A DNA stretch of 64,000 bases from assembly GCA_014799395.1 (NCBI GenBank), contig JAAVID010000015.1, positions 25,202-89,201 on the forward strand, in the 5' to 3' direction. Numbering within the stretch: the stretch's first letter is position 1; the number at the start of each line of letters is the position of its first letter. The stretch comes from Oscillospiraceae bacterium (lineage in GTDB: Bacteria; Bacillota; Clostridia; Oscillospirales; Ruminococcaceae). The notes beneath the pieces were generated by a model. It was not told where the DNA came from, did no database searches, and worked only from the letters and a program-made list of their open reading frames with translations. The translations under genes and the position numbers were made by a program. Shown here one piece after another: positions 17,124 through 26,816 of the stretch.

Positions 17124-19493
17124 ATGTTAGACAACACATTATTGAAGAACGATTTCGAGGACATTCTGCGCGACTCCCACGTACAGGGAAAGCAGTGCAC
17201 CCCCGCGCAGCTTCACGACGCGCTCTCCCGCGCGATAATGAAGCAGGCGGTGCCTATGATGAGCTGTTCCGCGCCTAGCGGCAAAAGCGCTTCGTATCTG
17301 TCTATGGAATTCCTCGTAGGACGCGCGGTGTACAACAACATCTTATGTCTCGGTCTGCATGACTATGCCGAGGAGCTTCTCAACAGCGCGGGCGGCAGTC
17401 TGAACGACCTTGAGGAGATCGAGGACGCTGCGCTCGGAAACGGCGGCTTGGGCAGACTTGCGGCGTGCTTCCTCGACAGCGCGGCGACTATGAAGCTCCC
17501 CTTGAACGGCTACGGTATCCGCTACAAGTACGGTCTCTTCAAGCAGACCATTGAGGACGGCTTCCAGCGCGAGTACGCGGACGACTGGACAAAATTCGGC
17601 GATCCGTGGAGCAGACGCCCCGACGACGACACCGTGATCATCCACTACTCGACGGGAGACGTAAAAGCCGTCCCCTACGATATGCCGATATTCGGCTACA
17701 AAAACGACTTCGCGGGTACTCTCCGCCTTTGGCAGGCAGAGCCCCTCAACGCGTTCGATTTCGACGCGTTCAACCGTCAGGACTATTTCGCCGCGGCAAA
17801 GGGGCAGATAGAAGCGGAGAACATCTCGGGCACTCTCTACCCCAACGACGACGCTCGTCCCGGCAAGATACTGCGCCTGAAGCAGGAGTACTTCTTCAGC
17901 GCCGCTTCCATGGCGGACTTAGTGAGAAAGCACCTCGCTGCGGGTCGTGACATCTACTCGTTCGCTGAGTATAATTCCATTCAGCTCAACGACACCCACC
18001 CCGTTATCTCCATTCCCGAGCTTATCCGCATACTCGTTACCGAGCGCAACGTTCCGTTCGCAAAGGCGCTCGAGATCGCCAAAAAGACCTTCAACTACAC
18101 CAACCACACCATTATGACAGAGGCTCTCGAGAAGTGGGACTGCGGCATTGTCGAGGAGCTTCTTCCCGACGTTTACGCGTTTATCCTGCGTATCAACGAC
18201 GAATTTATTTCGGATATGTACCGCCGCGGCATTCCGCGCGACAAGATCGAAACAATGCAGCCCGTTTCCGGCGGAATGGTTCATATGGCGAAAATGGCAA
18301 TTTACTGCTCGCAGTTCGTCAACGGCGTTGCGAAAATTCACACCGAGATACTCAAAACCGATGCTCTGCCCGAGTGGTACGAGCTGTTCCCCGAGCGCTT
18401 CCAGAACAAGACGAACGGCATTACGCCGCGCCGCTGGATAGCTCTGTGCAACCCCAAGCTCTCCGCGCTTATAACAAAGCTCATAGGCGATGAAAGCTGG
18501 ATAACCGACCTCTCCAAGCTCCGCGAGCTCCGCAAGTATATGGACGACAAAGAGGTCCTCGGCAAGTTCAGAGACATCAAGTACCTCAACAAGACCGCTC
18601 TCGCAAAGTACATCAAGGAGCACGAGGGCGTTGAGATCGACCCGAACTCCATGTTCGACATTCAGATAAAGCGCCTGCACGAGTACAAGCGCCAGCTTTT
18701 GAACGCGTTCAGCATACTGTATATTTATTATGGTATAAAAGACGGCAGTATCGCAAACTTCGCGCCCACAGCGTTCATATTCGGCGCAAAGGCGGCTCCC
18801 GGCTACGCCCGCGCCAAGGCGATAATCAAGTATATCAACGAGATAGCGAACCTTGTCAATAACGACGAGACCATAAACGGCGCTCTCAAGGTCGTTTACG
18901 TTCAGAACTACAACGTTTCCTACGCAGAAAAGCTCGTTATCGCGGCGGACATCTCCGAGCAGATCTCCACGGCGGGCACCGAGGCTTCCGGCACGGGCAA
19001 TATGAAGTTTATGCTCAACGGCACAATGACCCTCGGCACCTACGACGGCGCAAACGTCGAGATATGCGAGGAAGCGGGCGAGGAGAACAACTACATCTTC
19101 GGCGCGCGCGTTCAGGACCTCGCGCAGAGAATGCCGACCTACGACCCGAGAAAGCTCTATTCCGAGAACACCCGCATAGCGCGCGTTATAAATTCGCTTA
19201 TCGACGGCACATTCTCCGACGGCGGCAACGGCTCGTTCAGAGAGCTGTACTATTCGCTTCTGGACGGCGCTTCGTGGCACAAGCCCGACCACTACTACCT
19301 CCTCGGCGACCTCGAAAATTACGTTCAGGCAAAGCTCAAAGCCAACAGCGACTTCTGCTTCAACCACGACGAATTCATCAAGAAGTGCTGGATAAATATG
19401 ACGAGCGCGGGCAAGTTCAGTTCCGACCGCACGATCGCGGACTACGCAAAAGAGATATGGAAGATCACTTCCGCGGACGGCAAAATTTCTTAA
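17124..19493 (+). CDS. glgP: Glycogen/starch (alpha-glucan) phosphorylase
   Basis: 789 aa; LGNGGLGRLAACFLDS, QLNDTHP, KRLHEYKRQLLN, EASGTGNMKFMLNG. Confidence 0.93.
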   Translation: MLDNTLLKNDFEDILRDSHVQGKQCTPAQLHDALSRAIMKQAVPMMSCSAPSGKSASYLSMEFLVGRAVYNNILCLGLHDYAEELLNSAGGSLNDLEEIEDAALGNGGLGRLAACFLDSAATMKLPLNGYGIRYKYGLFKQTIEDGFQREYADDWTKFGDPWSRRPDDDTVIIHYSTGDVKAVPYDMPIFGYKNDFAGTLRLWQAEPLNAFDFDAFNRQDYFAAAKGQIEAENISGTLYPNDDARPGKILRLKQEYFFSAASMADLVRKHLAAGRDIYSFAEYNSIQLNDTHPVISIPELIRILVTERNVPFAKALEIAKKTFNYTNHTIMTEALEKWDCGIVEELLPDVYAFILRINDEFISDMYRRGIPRDKIETMQPVSGGMVHMAKMAIYCSQFVNGVAKIHTEILKTDALPEWYELFPERFQNKTNGITPRRWIALCNPKLSALITKLIGDESWITDLSKLRELRKYMDDKEVLGKFRDIKYLNKTALAKYIKEHEGVEIDPNSMFDIQIKRLHEYKRQLLNAFSILYIYYGIKDGSIANFAPTAFIFGAKAAPGYARAKAIIKYINEIANLVNNDETINGALKVVYVQNYNVSYAEKLVIAADISEQISTAGTEASGTGNMKFMLNGTMTLGTYDGANVEICEEAGEENNYIFGARVQDLAQRMPTYDPRKLYSENTRIARVINSLIDGTFSDGGNGSFRELYYSLLDGASWHKPDHYYLLGDLENYVQAKLKANSDFCFNHDEFIKKCWINMTSAGKFSSDRTIADYAKEIWKITSADGKIS

Positions 19494-19501
19494 ATAAAAT
19501 C

Positions 19502-19528
19502 AGCCGCTGTTCAAAACGAACAGCGGCT
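19502..19528. terminator. Bidirectional terminator between glgP and htpG
   Basis: AGCCGCTGTTC-AAAAC-GAACAGCGGCT followed by TTTTT. Confidence 0.75.
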
Positions 19529-19542
19529 TTTTGATTGTAATT

Positions 19543-21444
19543 TTATTTCGCCATTATCTCGCAAATTTTGTTGGAGAATTCAACGGGGTTCTCGATCGGC
19601 ATACCCTCGATAAGCAGCGCCTGCGAATACAGTATATCGGCGTACTCTCCCGCGGTATCCTTGTCGGTCTCGTAGAGCGATTTCAGCTTGCCGAATATCG
19701 CGTGATTGGGGTTTATCTCGAGGATTTTCTCGGCTTTCGCGCCCTCGCCGTTCGGCATAGCGGAAAGCACCTTCTCCATCTCGACGGAAAGCGCGCCCTC
19801 GCTGGTAATGCAGACGGGGTGGTTTTTCAGGCGTTGAGAGAGCTTTACCGCCTTTACCTTGCCGCTGAGCTTTTCCGTGAGGAAGTCGAACAAGCCCTTG
19901 TTGTCCTCCTGCTCCTTTTTGATCTCCTCTTTCTCCTCCTCGGTCTCCAGTCCGAGGTCGTCCGCGGAGACGGACTTGTACTCCTTGCCGTCAAGGTCGT
20001 GCATCATCTGCAAGCAGAACTCGTCGACGTGGTCGGTGAGGTAGAGTATCTCAAAGCCCTTGTCGCGGACAAGCTCGGTCTGCGGCAGGCTTTCGATACG
20101 GGAAACGCTCGAACCGCTCGCGAAGTAGATGTACTTCTGCTCCTCCTTCATACGCGAAACGTATTCCTCAAGAGTAGTAACGCCGCCGTTTGAGGTCTTG
20201 AACATCAGCAGGTCCTGCAAATCCGCCTTGTTCATTCCGTAGCTCTCGTAAATGCCGTACTTTATCTGAGTGCCGAACGTTTCAAAGAACTTCTCGTACT
20301 TCTCGCGGTCGTTCTTCTGCAACTTTTTCAGTTCGTTCTTTATCGACTTCTCGATAGATTTCGCGATTATTTTGAGCTGGCGGTCGTGCTGGAGCATTTC
20401 GCGCGAAATGTTGAGCGACAAGTCCTCGCTGTCCACAAGACCGCGCACAAAGCTGAAATAGTCGGGGAGCAAGTCCGCGCACTTCTCCATTATCATTACG
20501 CCGCTCGAATACAGCTGCAAGCCCTTTTCAAAGTTCTTGGAATAGTAGTCGTAGGGCGCTTTTTCGGGAATATACAGCAGCGCGGAATAAGTCGCCGTAC
20601 CCTCGGTCTTGGAGTGGATATGCAGCAGCGGGTCGGTATAGTCGTAGAACTTGTCCTTGTAGAACTGATTGTAGTCCTCGTCCTTAAGCTCGGACTTCGC
20701 TTTCTTCCAGATCGGTATCTGCGAGTTGAGCGTTTCGGTAACGATCTCCTTGTCGTACTCGGGTTCTTTGCCGTCCGTGCCCGTGCCCTCGCGGAGCTTC
20801 TCGTGCTCAACGTCCATTTTAATGGGGTAGCGGATATAGTCGGAGTACTTCTTTACGAGCTCCCTTATCTTATACGGGGTGAGGAATTCATCGTATTTCT
20901 CGTCCTCGTTATTGTCCTTTATTTCGAGCGTGATGACCGTTCCGTGACTGTCCTTTTCCGCCTCGGAGACCGTGTAGCCGTCAACGCCCTCGCTCTGCCA
21001 CATAAACGCCTTGTCCGTGCCGAACGCCTTAGAGATAACGGTCACGCGCTTCGCGACCATAAACGCGGAGTAAAATCCCACGCCGAACTGACCGATAATG
21101 TCCACGTCCTCGGTCTTTTCGTTATCCTTTTTGAACGCGAACGAGCCGCTTTGCGCGATAGTACCGAGGTTGTTTTCAAGTTCCTCGGCGGTCATTCCGA
21201 TACCGTTGTCGGAGATGGTGAGCTTGCGCGCGTCCTTGTCGAGCTCAAGCGTTATCGCCATATCCGAGCGCGTTACCGCCTCGGCGGAGCTGTCCTGCAT
21301 AGACTTAAAGTAGAGCTTGTCCATAGCGTCCGAAGCGTTGGAGATAAGCTCGCGCAGGAAAATCTCCTTGTGCGTGTAAATGGAGTTTATCATCATCTCC
21401 AGCAGGCGCTTGGATTCGGCTTTAAATTCTTTTGTTTCACTCAT
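19543..21444 (-). CDS. htpG: Chaperone HtpG (Hsp90 family)
   Basis: [42 protein letters not shown]. Confidence 0.95.
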   Translation of the reverse strand: MSETKEFKAESKRLLEMMINSIYTHKEIFLRELISNASDAMDKLYFKSMQDSSAEAVTRSDMAITLELDKDARKLTISDNGIGMTAEELENNLGTIAQSGSFAFKKDNEKTEDVDIIGQFGVGFYSAFMVAKRVTVISKAFGTDKAFMWQSEGVDGYTVSEAEKDSHGTVITLEIKDNNEDEKYDEFLTPYKIRELVKKYSDYIRYPIKMDVEHEKLREGTGTDGKEPEYDKEIVTETLNSQIPIWKKAKSELKDEDYNQFYKDKFYDYTDPLLHIHSKTEGTATYSALLYIPEKAPYDYYSKNFEKGLQLYSSGVMIMEKCADLLPDYFSFVRGLVDSEDLSLNISREMLQHDRQLKIIAKSIEKSIKNELKKLQKNDREKYEKFFETFGTQIKYGIYESYGMNKADLQDLLMFKTSNGGVTTLEEYVSRMKEEQKYIYFASGSSVSRIESLPQTELVRDKGFEILYLTDHVDEFCLQMMHDLDGKEYKSVSADDLGLETEEEKEEIKKEQEDNKGLFDFLTEKLSGKVKAVKLSQRLKNHPVCITSEGALSVEMEKVLSAMPNGEGAKAEKILEINPNHAIFGKLKSLYETDKDTAGEYADILYSQALLIEGMPIENPVEFSNKICEIMAK

Positions 21445-21636
21445 AATATTTTCTCCCTCTCTGTATTATTAAAGCAACACCGATCAAATGGCTTTATTTT
21501 ATGCGGTCTCCCCGACTTCGGCGGGAGAGACCGCCATTATATCGGTGCTTCTTTAGCACTCTATCCCATAGAGTGCTAACTCATAATTATATTATACACC
21601 ATTTGAGAAAAAAATCAAGTGACAAATCAACAAAAA

Positions 21637-21661
21637 AAGCCGCGTATTATCACGGCTTTTT
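21637..21661 (-). terminator. Terminator downstream of tag
   Basis: AAAAAGCCG...CGGCTTTTT around ATAATACG. Confidence 0.45.
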
Positions 21662-22237
21662 GTGCAATTTTCTATTATCCGAGTGACAAAAGCAGGAAAC
21701 GACATGGTCGTCCACCATTCCCACCGCCTGCATAAACGAGTAGATTATCGTCGTGCCGACAAATTTAAAGCCGCGCTTTTTCAAGTCCCTGCTTATCTTA
21801 TCGGAGAGCGGAGTGCTCGCGGGAACGTCGGCGAGGGTTTTCGGACGGTTGACTATCGGAGTATCGCTGACGTAGCCCCAGATGAACTTGTCAAAGCTGC
21901 CGAATTCGCGCTGAATTTCCAGAAACGCCTTGGCGTTGGCGACGGCGGCGTTTATTTTCAGCCTGTTGCGGATTATCCCCGCGTCGTTGAGAAGCTCGGC
22001 GATTTTTTTATCATCGTATTCCGCGACCTTTTCGGGGTCGAAGTTGTCGAACGCGCGGCGGAAGTTCTCGCGCTTTCGGAGTATAGTTATCCACGACAAG
22101 CCCGCCTGCATACCCTCAAGTATCAGCATCTCGAACAGCTTGCGGTCGTCGTGCTCGGGGCGACCCCATTCGTTGTCGTGGTATGCGACGTAGACGGGGT
22201 CAGTGCCCGCCCATTCGCAGCGGCAAAGAGTTTTCAT
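21650..22237 (-). CDS. tag: DNA-3-methyladenine glycosylase I
   Basis: MKTLCRCEWAGTDPVYVAYHDNEWGRPEHDDRKLFEMLILEGMQAGLSWITILRKRENFRRAFDNFDPEKVA; ATG at 22237 with RBS GGAGG. Confidence 0.92.
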   Translation of the reverse strand: MKTLCRCEWAGTDPVYVAYHDNEWGRPEHDDRKLFEMLILEGMQAGLSWITILRKRENFRRAFDNFDPEKVAEYDDKKIAELLNDAGIIRNRLKINAAVANAKAFLEIQREFGSFDKFIWGYVSDTPIVNRPKTLADVPASTPLSDKISRDLKKRGFKFVGTTIIYSFMQAVGMVDDHVVSCFCHSDNRKLHKKP

Positions 22238-22303
22238 AATATCCTCCTTCAATATATAAATTATAATTTTGCTTAAAGACTTGCAGCTAAAAAAAACGGG
22301 ATT

Positions 22304-22570
22304 CCTAAGGGGCTTGCCCCTTAGGCGGAATGCAAGGGCAGAGCCCTTGCGCAGGTCAGGGCGGCAGCCCTGAATACCGCGCGTAAGCGCGGTGGCTGTG
22401 CGAAGCACAGCCGAGGGGCGAAGCCCCGCACCGCCGCGAAGCGGCGGCTCTCCCAAAAGCGCTAAAAGGGTTTGGGGAAAAACAAGAGTTTTTCCCCAAA
22501 TCAAGAAATTTGCCAACAGGCAAATTTCTTGATCAATCGGTTTTTTCTGCCGGTGGCAGAAAAAACCGAT
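22304..22570. repeat. Cluster of ten consecutive non-homologous hairpins
   Basis: Stems at 22304-22325, 22332-22350, 22356-22373, 22376-22393, 22394-22412, 22415-22427, 22431-22447, 22471-22500, 22501-22532 and 22536-22570, each a perfect inverted repeat with a 2-4 nt loop. Confidence 0.9.
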
Positions 22571-22644
22571 CCGCGCTTTGAACAGTACCGCGCTGCCGCA
22601 GCAGCCTAATAATTTGTTCGGTTCGCATTACACTAAATTATAAT

Positions 22645-23220
22645 TTACTTATACATAATCTTATCCGAATTCAACTTATCATTAAACCCGACCCAATACC
22701 CCAACTGCGTAAACACGGGAATAAGCGCGTAATACCCCATCATCAGCACGGGGAACATCACGCTCATCGCCTCGACGCGGCTTGCCTGCGAGACGAGCGC
22801 GTCCGCTTGCGGAGTAAACGCCAGCACCAACGGATACGCGCTGCCCGAAATAAACTGATATATCAGCAGATTATCCCGCTCGGGGAAAAAGAGCTTGTTT
22901 ATCAGCAGAAAAGCCGTCGGTGCTGCCGCGAACGCGAACATTATCAGCCCTATCGCTATCCAGCGGAATTTCGTCACGCCGTCCACGCGCTTCAGCTTCA
23001 CCAGACTTCGCTCCTTAACGCCGTTTTTCCACGCCGCCGTAAACACCAGCGAAAAGAAAATGACTGCCGAAAACGCGATCGCCAGCACCTTTATAAGCAT
23101 ATTGTTCCCGAAAACAAATATCGCCATAGTCATTATCAGACAGAGAATATTTCCCAGAACAACAAAACCAACGCCTTTAAGCGTTAAAATGCCGAAGCTC
23201 TCTCTCTTCATAGCTTTCAC
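22645..23220 (-). CDS. Multi-pass membrane protein, unknown function
   Basis: 191 aa with several hydrophobic helices. Confidence 0.65.
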   Translation of the reverse strand: MKAMKRESFGILTLKGVGFVVLGNILCLIMTMAIFVFGNNMLIKVLAIAFSAVIFFSLVFTAAWKNGVKERSLVKLKRVDGVTKFRWIAIGLIMFAFAAAPTAFLLINKLFFPERDNLLIYQFISGSAYPLVLAFTPQADALVSQASRVEAMSVMFPVLMMGYYALIPVFTQLGYWVGFNDKLNSDKIMYK

Positions 23221-23335
23221 CTCTTGAATTTATAGGGAGTATTGATTTAACGGCGGAGAAAACCGCATAAAAATCGATAGTAATATTTCCGCGGAAAATG
23301 CTCAAAATAATAAAAAAAGAAAGCGAGGAATTTGT

Positions 23336-23779
23336 ATGGCAAATTTTAAAAACAAGCAGAGCGCGGAAATATTGAACAGCGTTTACCGCAACGCTCAAAT
23401 GGCGTATGAAGCGGGCTCGGACGTTCTCAAGCATTGTAAGAACAACGCTCTCCGGCAAGAGATCTCCGCGCAGGTATCGCGTTACAAAAACGTCGCGGGG
23501 CAGGCGCGGCAGGAGCTCGCGCGGCGCGGCGAAGCGGCTCACGAAGCGTCTCCCTACGCTAAAACAATGGCGAAAATGGGTATCGCCATGAAAACCGCGA
23601 AAAATCAAAGCAGCGCCAATCTCGCGCGGATAATGCTGCAAGGCACCACAATGGGGATAATAGATATGCAGCACGCCGTCAACCGCTCTCACGCCGCGGA
23701 AAGCCGCATACGCGAAAGCGCCGAACGCCTCCTCGACCGCGAGCAGGACTTCTGCGAGAGCCTCAAGAGGTATCTTTGA
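23336..23779 (+). CDS. Small helical protein, unknown function
   Basis: 147-aa ORF with upstream purine-rich RBS (GAAAGCGAGGAA). Confidence 0.6.
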   Translation: MANFKNKQSAEILNSVYRNAQMAYEAGSDVLKHCKNNALRQEISAQVSRYKNVAGQARQELARRGEAAHEASPYAKTMAKMGIAMKTAKNQSSANLARIMLQGTTMGIIDMQHAVNRSHAAESRIRESAERLLDREQDFCESLKRYL

Positions 23780-23872
23780 GACGGCAGTTGTCCGAGCATA
23801 TCCCCTGCGACATCCGCGCGGGGCAGGGGAAATCCGCTCATTCGCCCGTAAACAGTGCCGGGAAAACGCCCT

Positions 23873-24667
23873 TTACTCCTCCGTCGGGGGATTGACTACG
23901 TTGCCCTCGATGATATTCCGCAGCACCGTCTGCGCGCGCTCGCGCTGCTCCTGCGCTTCTTTCTGATTGCCCGTGGCGGAGGGGTATTCGCACCGCAGAT
24001 AAAAGTTTATCTTGTCCGAGCAGGTATCCCACCGCGCGTCCTTGTGAAGATTCGTTGCGTTTATGTGCAGACCCACGCCCTTGAACAGAGCTTCCTCGGG
24101 GAAGTACTCCGAAAAGTCCACGAAAAGCTCGTCCTCCAGACCCTCCGCTTCGTACATCTGTTCCCAGAAGCCCTCGTCCGCGATGTACATCTGACTGTCT
24201 CCCGTGTAGACCTCCGCGGAAAATTTCATCGACTGCGCACTGTTGTAATCCGCCACTCCGCTTGAATTCGACAAATCGAGATAGTTCACGCCTACTTTAA
24301 CGTAGCCGTTTCCGTCGAAATCGGGGCAGTATTTTGTCAGCGCTTCCTCCAGTTCGTCGTACCTCAGACCAAGCTCCGACTGCGGTGAGGTCGAGATAAC
24401 GAGCACATACAAGTCGTTGACCTTGCGCGTGACAAGCTGAACCGTAAGGAATGTAAAGAGCGCTCCGAAAAACACCGCGATAACTATATAGAGCTTGTTG
24501 TGATACACGAAGTTTGCGAACTTCTGCCACGCGTTCATCTCCGGCATTTTAACGTAGCCCGTTTCGGGGATAAGCTCGCTCTCCTCGATAAGCCCCTGCT
24601 TCATTTTCAAGAGCTCTATATACTCCTCGCGAGACTTACGCGCTTTTTCGTCGTCCTTGTTTGACAT
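23873..24667 (-). CDS. Single-TM membrane protein, unknown function
   Basis: 264 aa, one TM segment (LYIVIAVFFGALFTFLTVQLV). Confidence 0.65.
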   Translation of the reverse strand: MSNKDDEKARKSREEYIELLKMKQGLIEESELIPETGYVKMPEMNAWQKFANFVYHNKLYIVIAVFFGALFTFLTVQLVTRKVNDLYVLVISTSPQSELGLRYDELEEALTKYCPDFDGNGYVKVGVNYLDLSNSSGVADYNSAQSMKFSAEVYTGDSQMYIADEGFWEQMYEAEGLEDELFVDFSEYFPEEALFKGVGLHINATNLHKDARWDTCSDKINFYLRCEYPSATGNQKEAQEQRERAQTVLRNIIEGNVVNPPTEE

Positions 24668-24758
24668 ATTTCACCTCGTTAAGAAAGGCAGCCGGTCACG
24701 CGAAACAAACGTCCAAACAGGGCGTTACATACGCATAACCGACTACCAAACCAATATT

Positions 24759-26261
24759 TTATACCTGCGGACGCATCGTCGGGAACAGCAGAACGTCGCG
24801 AATGCTCGCCGAATCGGTCAGCAGCATTACCAGTCTGTCAAATCCGAAGCCCAGTCCGCCCGTAGGGGGAAGTCCGTATTCCAGCGCGGTGATGAAGTCC
24901 TCGTCCACCTGAGCGTCGTTTCCGCCCTGCGCACGCTTTGCCGCTACCTGCTTCACAAAGCGCTCCTTCTGATCGAGCGGGTCGTTAAGCTCCGAAAACG
25001 CGTTGCCGAATTCCATACCGTTTATGAAATACTCAAAACGCTCCGTAAACGCGGGGAATTCGGGCTTTCTCTTAGCCAGCGGCGAATTCTCAACGGGATA
25101 ATCGTAAATGACCGTAGGCTGTATCAGCTTGTCCTCAACAAACGCCTCAAAGAACGCGATAAGCACATCGCCCTTTGTGGAGCTCGCGTTTATCTCGTCA
25201 TCAATGCCCTTTGACTTAGCGCAGGCGCGAGCGTCCTCGTCGGTCGCCCAATCGTTGTAGTCCACGCCCGCGTACTTCTTGACCGCTTCGATCATAGTAA
25301 GGCGCTCCCAAGGCTTGCCGACAGCTATCTCCTTGCCCTGATACGTCACGGTATCCGTGCCGCAGACGTTGAGCGTTACCGTTCTGTACAAGTCCTCGAT
25401 AAGGTCCATCATATCAAAATAGTTGATGTACGCCTGGTACATTTCAATAGTGGTGAACTCTGGATTGTGAGTGGAGTCCATACCCTCGTTGCGGAAGATA
25501 CGTCCCACCTCGTATACCTTGTCAAAACCGCCGACTATCAGCCGCTTTAAGTACAGCTCGGTCTCGATACGCAAGTACATATCTATATCCAGCGCGTTAT
25601 GGTGGGTCTTGAACGGTCTCGCCGCCGCGCCTATCTCCAGCGGCAGAAGCACGGGAGTATCGACCTCGACATAACCGTGACCGTCGAGGAACTTGCGTAT
25701 CTCCGACAAAATTCTCGAACGCTTTACAAAAACGTCCTTAACGTCGGGGTTAGCGATAAGGTCAAGATAGCGCTTTCTGTAACGCTCCTCCTTGTCTTTC
25801 AAGCCGTGCCACTTCTCGGGCAGCGGCAAAAGCGACTTCGACAGCAAAGTGATTTCCGTCGCGTGAACGGAAATTTCGCCCGTCTTAGTCTTGAAAACGT
25901 ACCCCTTAACGCCTATAATATCGCCCAAGTCCCACTTCTTGAACTCCGCGAACTTATCCTCGCCCACGCCGTCGATACGCACATAGACCTGCATTCTGTC
26001 CGAGCTGTCGCGAACGTCGAAAAAGCTCGCCTTGCCCATTATTCTGCGCGACATCATTCTTCCCGCGATAACAACGTCCTTGTTTTCCAGCTCCCCAAAG
26101 CGCTCGCGTATCTCGCTGTTGTAAATGTCCACGGGGAATTTCGTGATAGTATACGGGTCCTTGCCCGCGTCCTTTAAGCCCTTGAGCTTTTCGAGACGTA
26201 CCCTGTGCTGTTCGTCAAGCTCCTCTTGGGTCATCTCAACTGTCTCTTCATTTTCAGCCAT
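24759..26261 (-). CDS. lysS: Lysyl-tRNA synthetase (class II)
   Basis: 500 aa; RYLDLIANPDVKDVFVKRS, FRNEGMDSTHNPEFTTIEMYQAY, GLPPTGGLGFGFDRLVMLLTDSASIRDVLLFPTMR. Confidence 0.96.
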   Translation of the reverse strand: MAENEETVEMTQEELDEQHRVRLEKLKGLKDAGKDPYTITKFPVDIYNSEIRERFGELENKDVVIAGRMMSRRIMGKASFFDVRDSSDRMQVYVRIDGVGEDKFAEFKKWDLGDIIGVKGYVFKTKTGEISVHATEITLLSKSLLPLPEKWHGLKDKEERYRKRYLDLIANPDVKDVFVKRSRILSEIRKFLDGHGYVEVDTPVLLPLEIGAAARPFKTHHNALDIDMYLRIETELYLKRLIVGGFDKVYEVGRIFRNEGMDSTHNPEFTTIEMYQAYINYFDMMDLIEDLYRTVTLNVCGTDTVTYQGKEIAVGKPWERLTMIEAVKKYAGVDYNDWATDEDARACAKSKGIDDEINASSTKGDVLIAFFEAFVEDKLIQPTVIYDYPVENSPLAKRKPEFPAFTERFEYFINGMEFGNAFSELNDPLDQKERFVKQVAAKRAQGGNDAQVDEDFITALEYGLPPTGGLGFGFDRLVMLLTDSASIRDVLLFPTMRPQV

Positions 26262-26277
26262 TTTTATCTGCTCCTCA

Positions 26278-26763
26278 TTATTCGTCGTCTTTTCTTATTT
26301 CCAGTATCTTAAAGCGGACAGCTCCCGACGGAGTCTCCGCCTCGACCTCCTCGCCTATCTCGTGACCCATAATAGCCGCTCCGACAGGCGACTCGTCGGA
26401 AATTTTTCCGCTGTCTATATCGGCTTCCTTTGTGCCGACTATTTTAAACTCCATTTCCTCGTCCATTTCCAGATCGAGTATCTTTACGGTAGTACCGATA
26501 CCGACCTTTTCCGTGGAAACGTCCTCGTCGTCGATGACCTGCGCGTGAGCCAATGTCTGCTCTATCTCGGCGATCCTCGACTCTATCATACCCTGTTCGT
26601 TTTTCGCTTCGTCGTATTCGCTGTTCTCGGACAAGTCGCCAAACGACAGCGCGACCTTGATCTTCTCCGCAATATCGCGGCGCTTAACGGATTTAAGCTC
26701 GTTCAGTTCCTCTTTCAGCTTCTGCTCGCCCTTACGGGTCAATACGGTAATAGGTTTATTCAT
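26278..26763 (-). CDS. greA: Transcription elongation factor GreA
   Basis: GEQKLKEELNELKSVKRRDIAEKIKVALSFGDLSENSEYDEAKNEQ. Confidence 0.95.
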   Translation of the reverse strand: MNKPITVLTRKGEQKLKEELNELKSVKRRDIAEKIKVALSFGDLSENSEYDEAKNEQGMIESRIAEIEQTLAHAQVIDDEDVSTEKVGIGTTVKILDLEMDEEMEFKIVGTKEADIDSGKISDESPVGAAIMGHEIGEEVEAETPSGAVRFKILEIRKDDE

Positions 26764-26816
26764 ATTATCCTCCTAAGATAAATTATTTAAAACGGGCAGC
26801 TCAAGTGTCTGAGCAG

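Noticed and set aside
22304-22570. Hairpin cluster as a set of ordinary terminators or an integron attC
   Set aside because: Most stems lack a T run, there are ten in succession, and no integrase or attC core sites (GTTRRRY) are visible.
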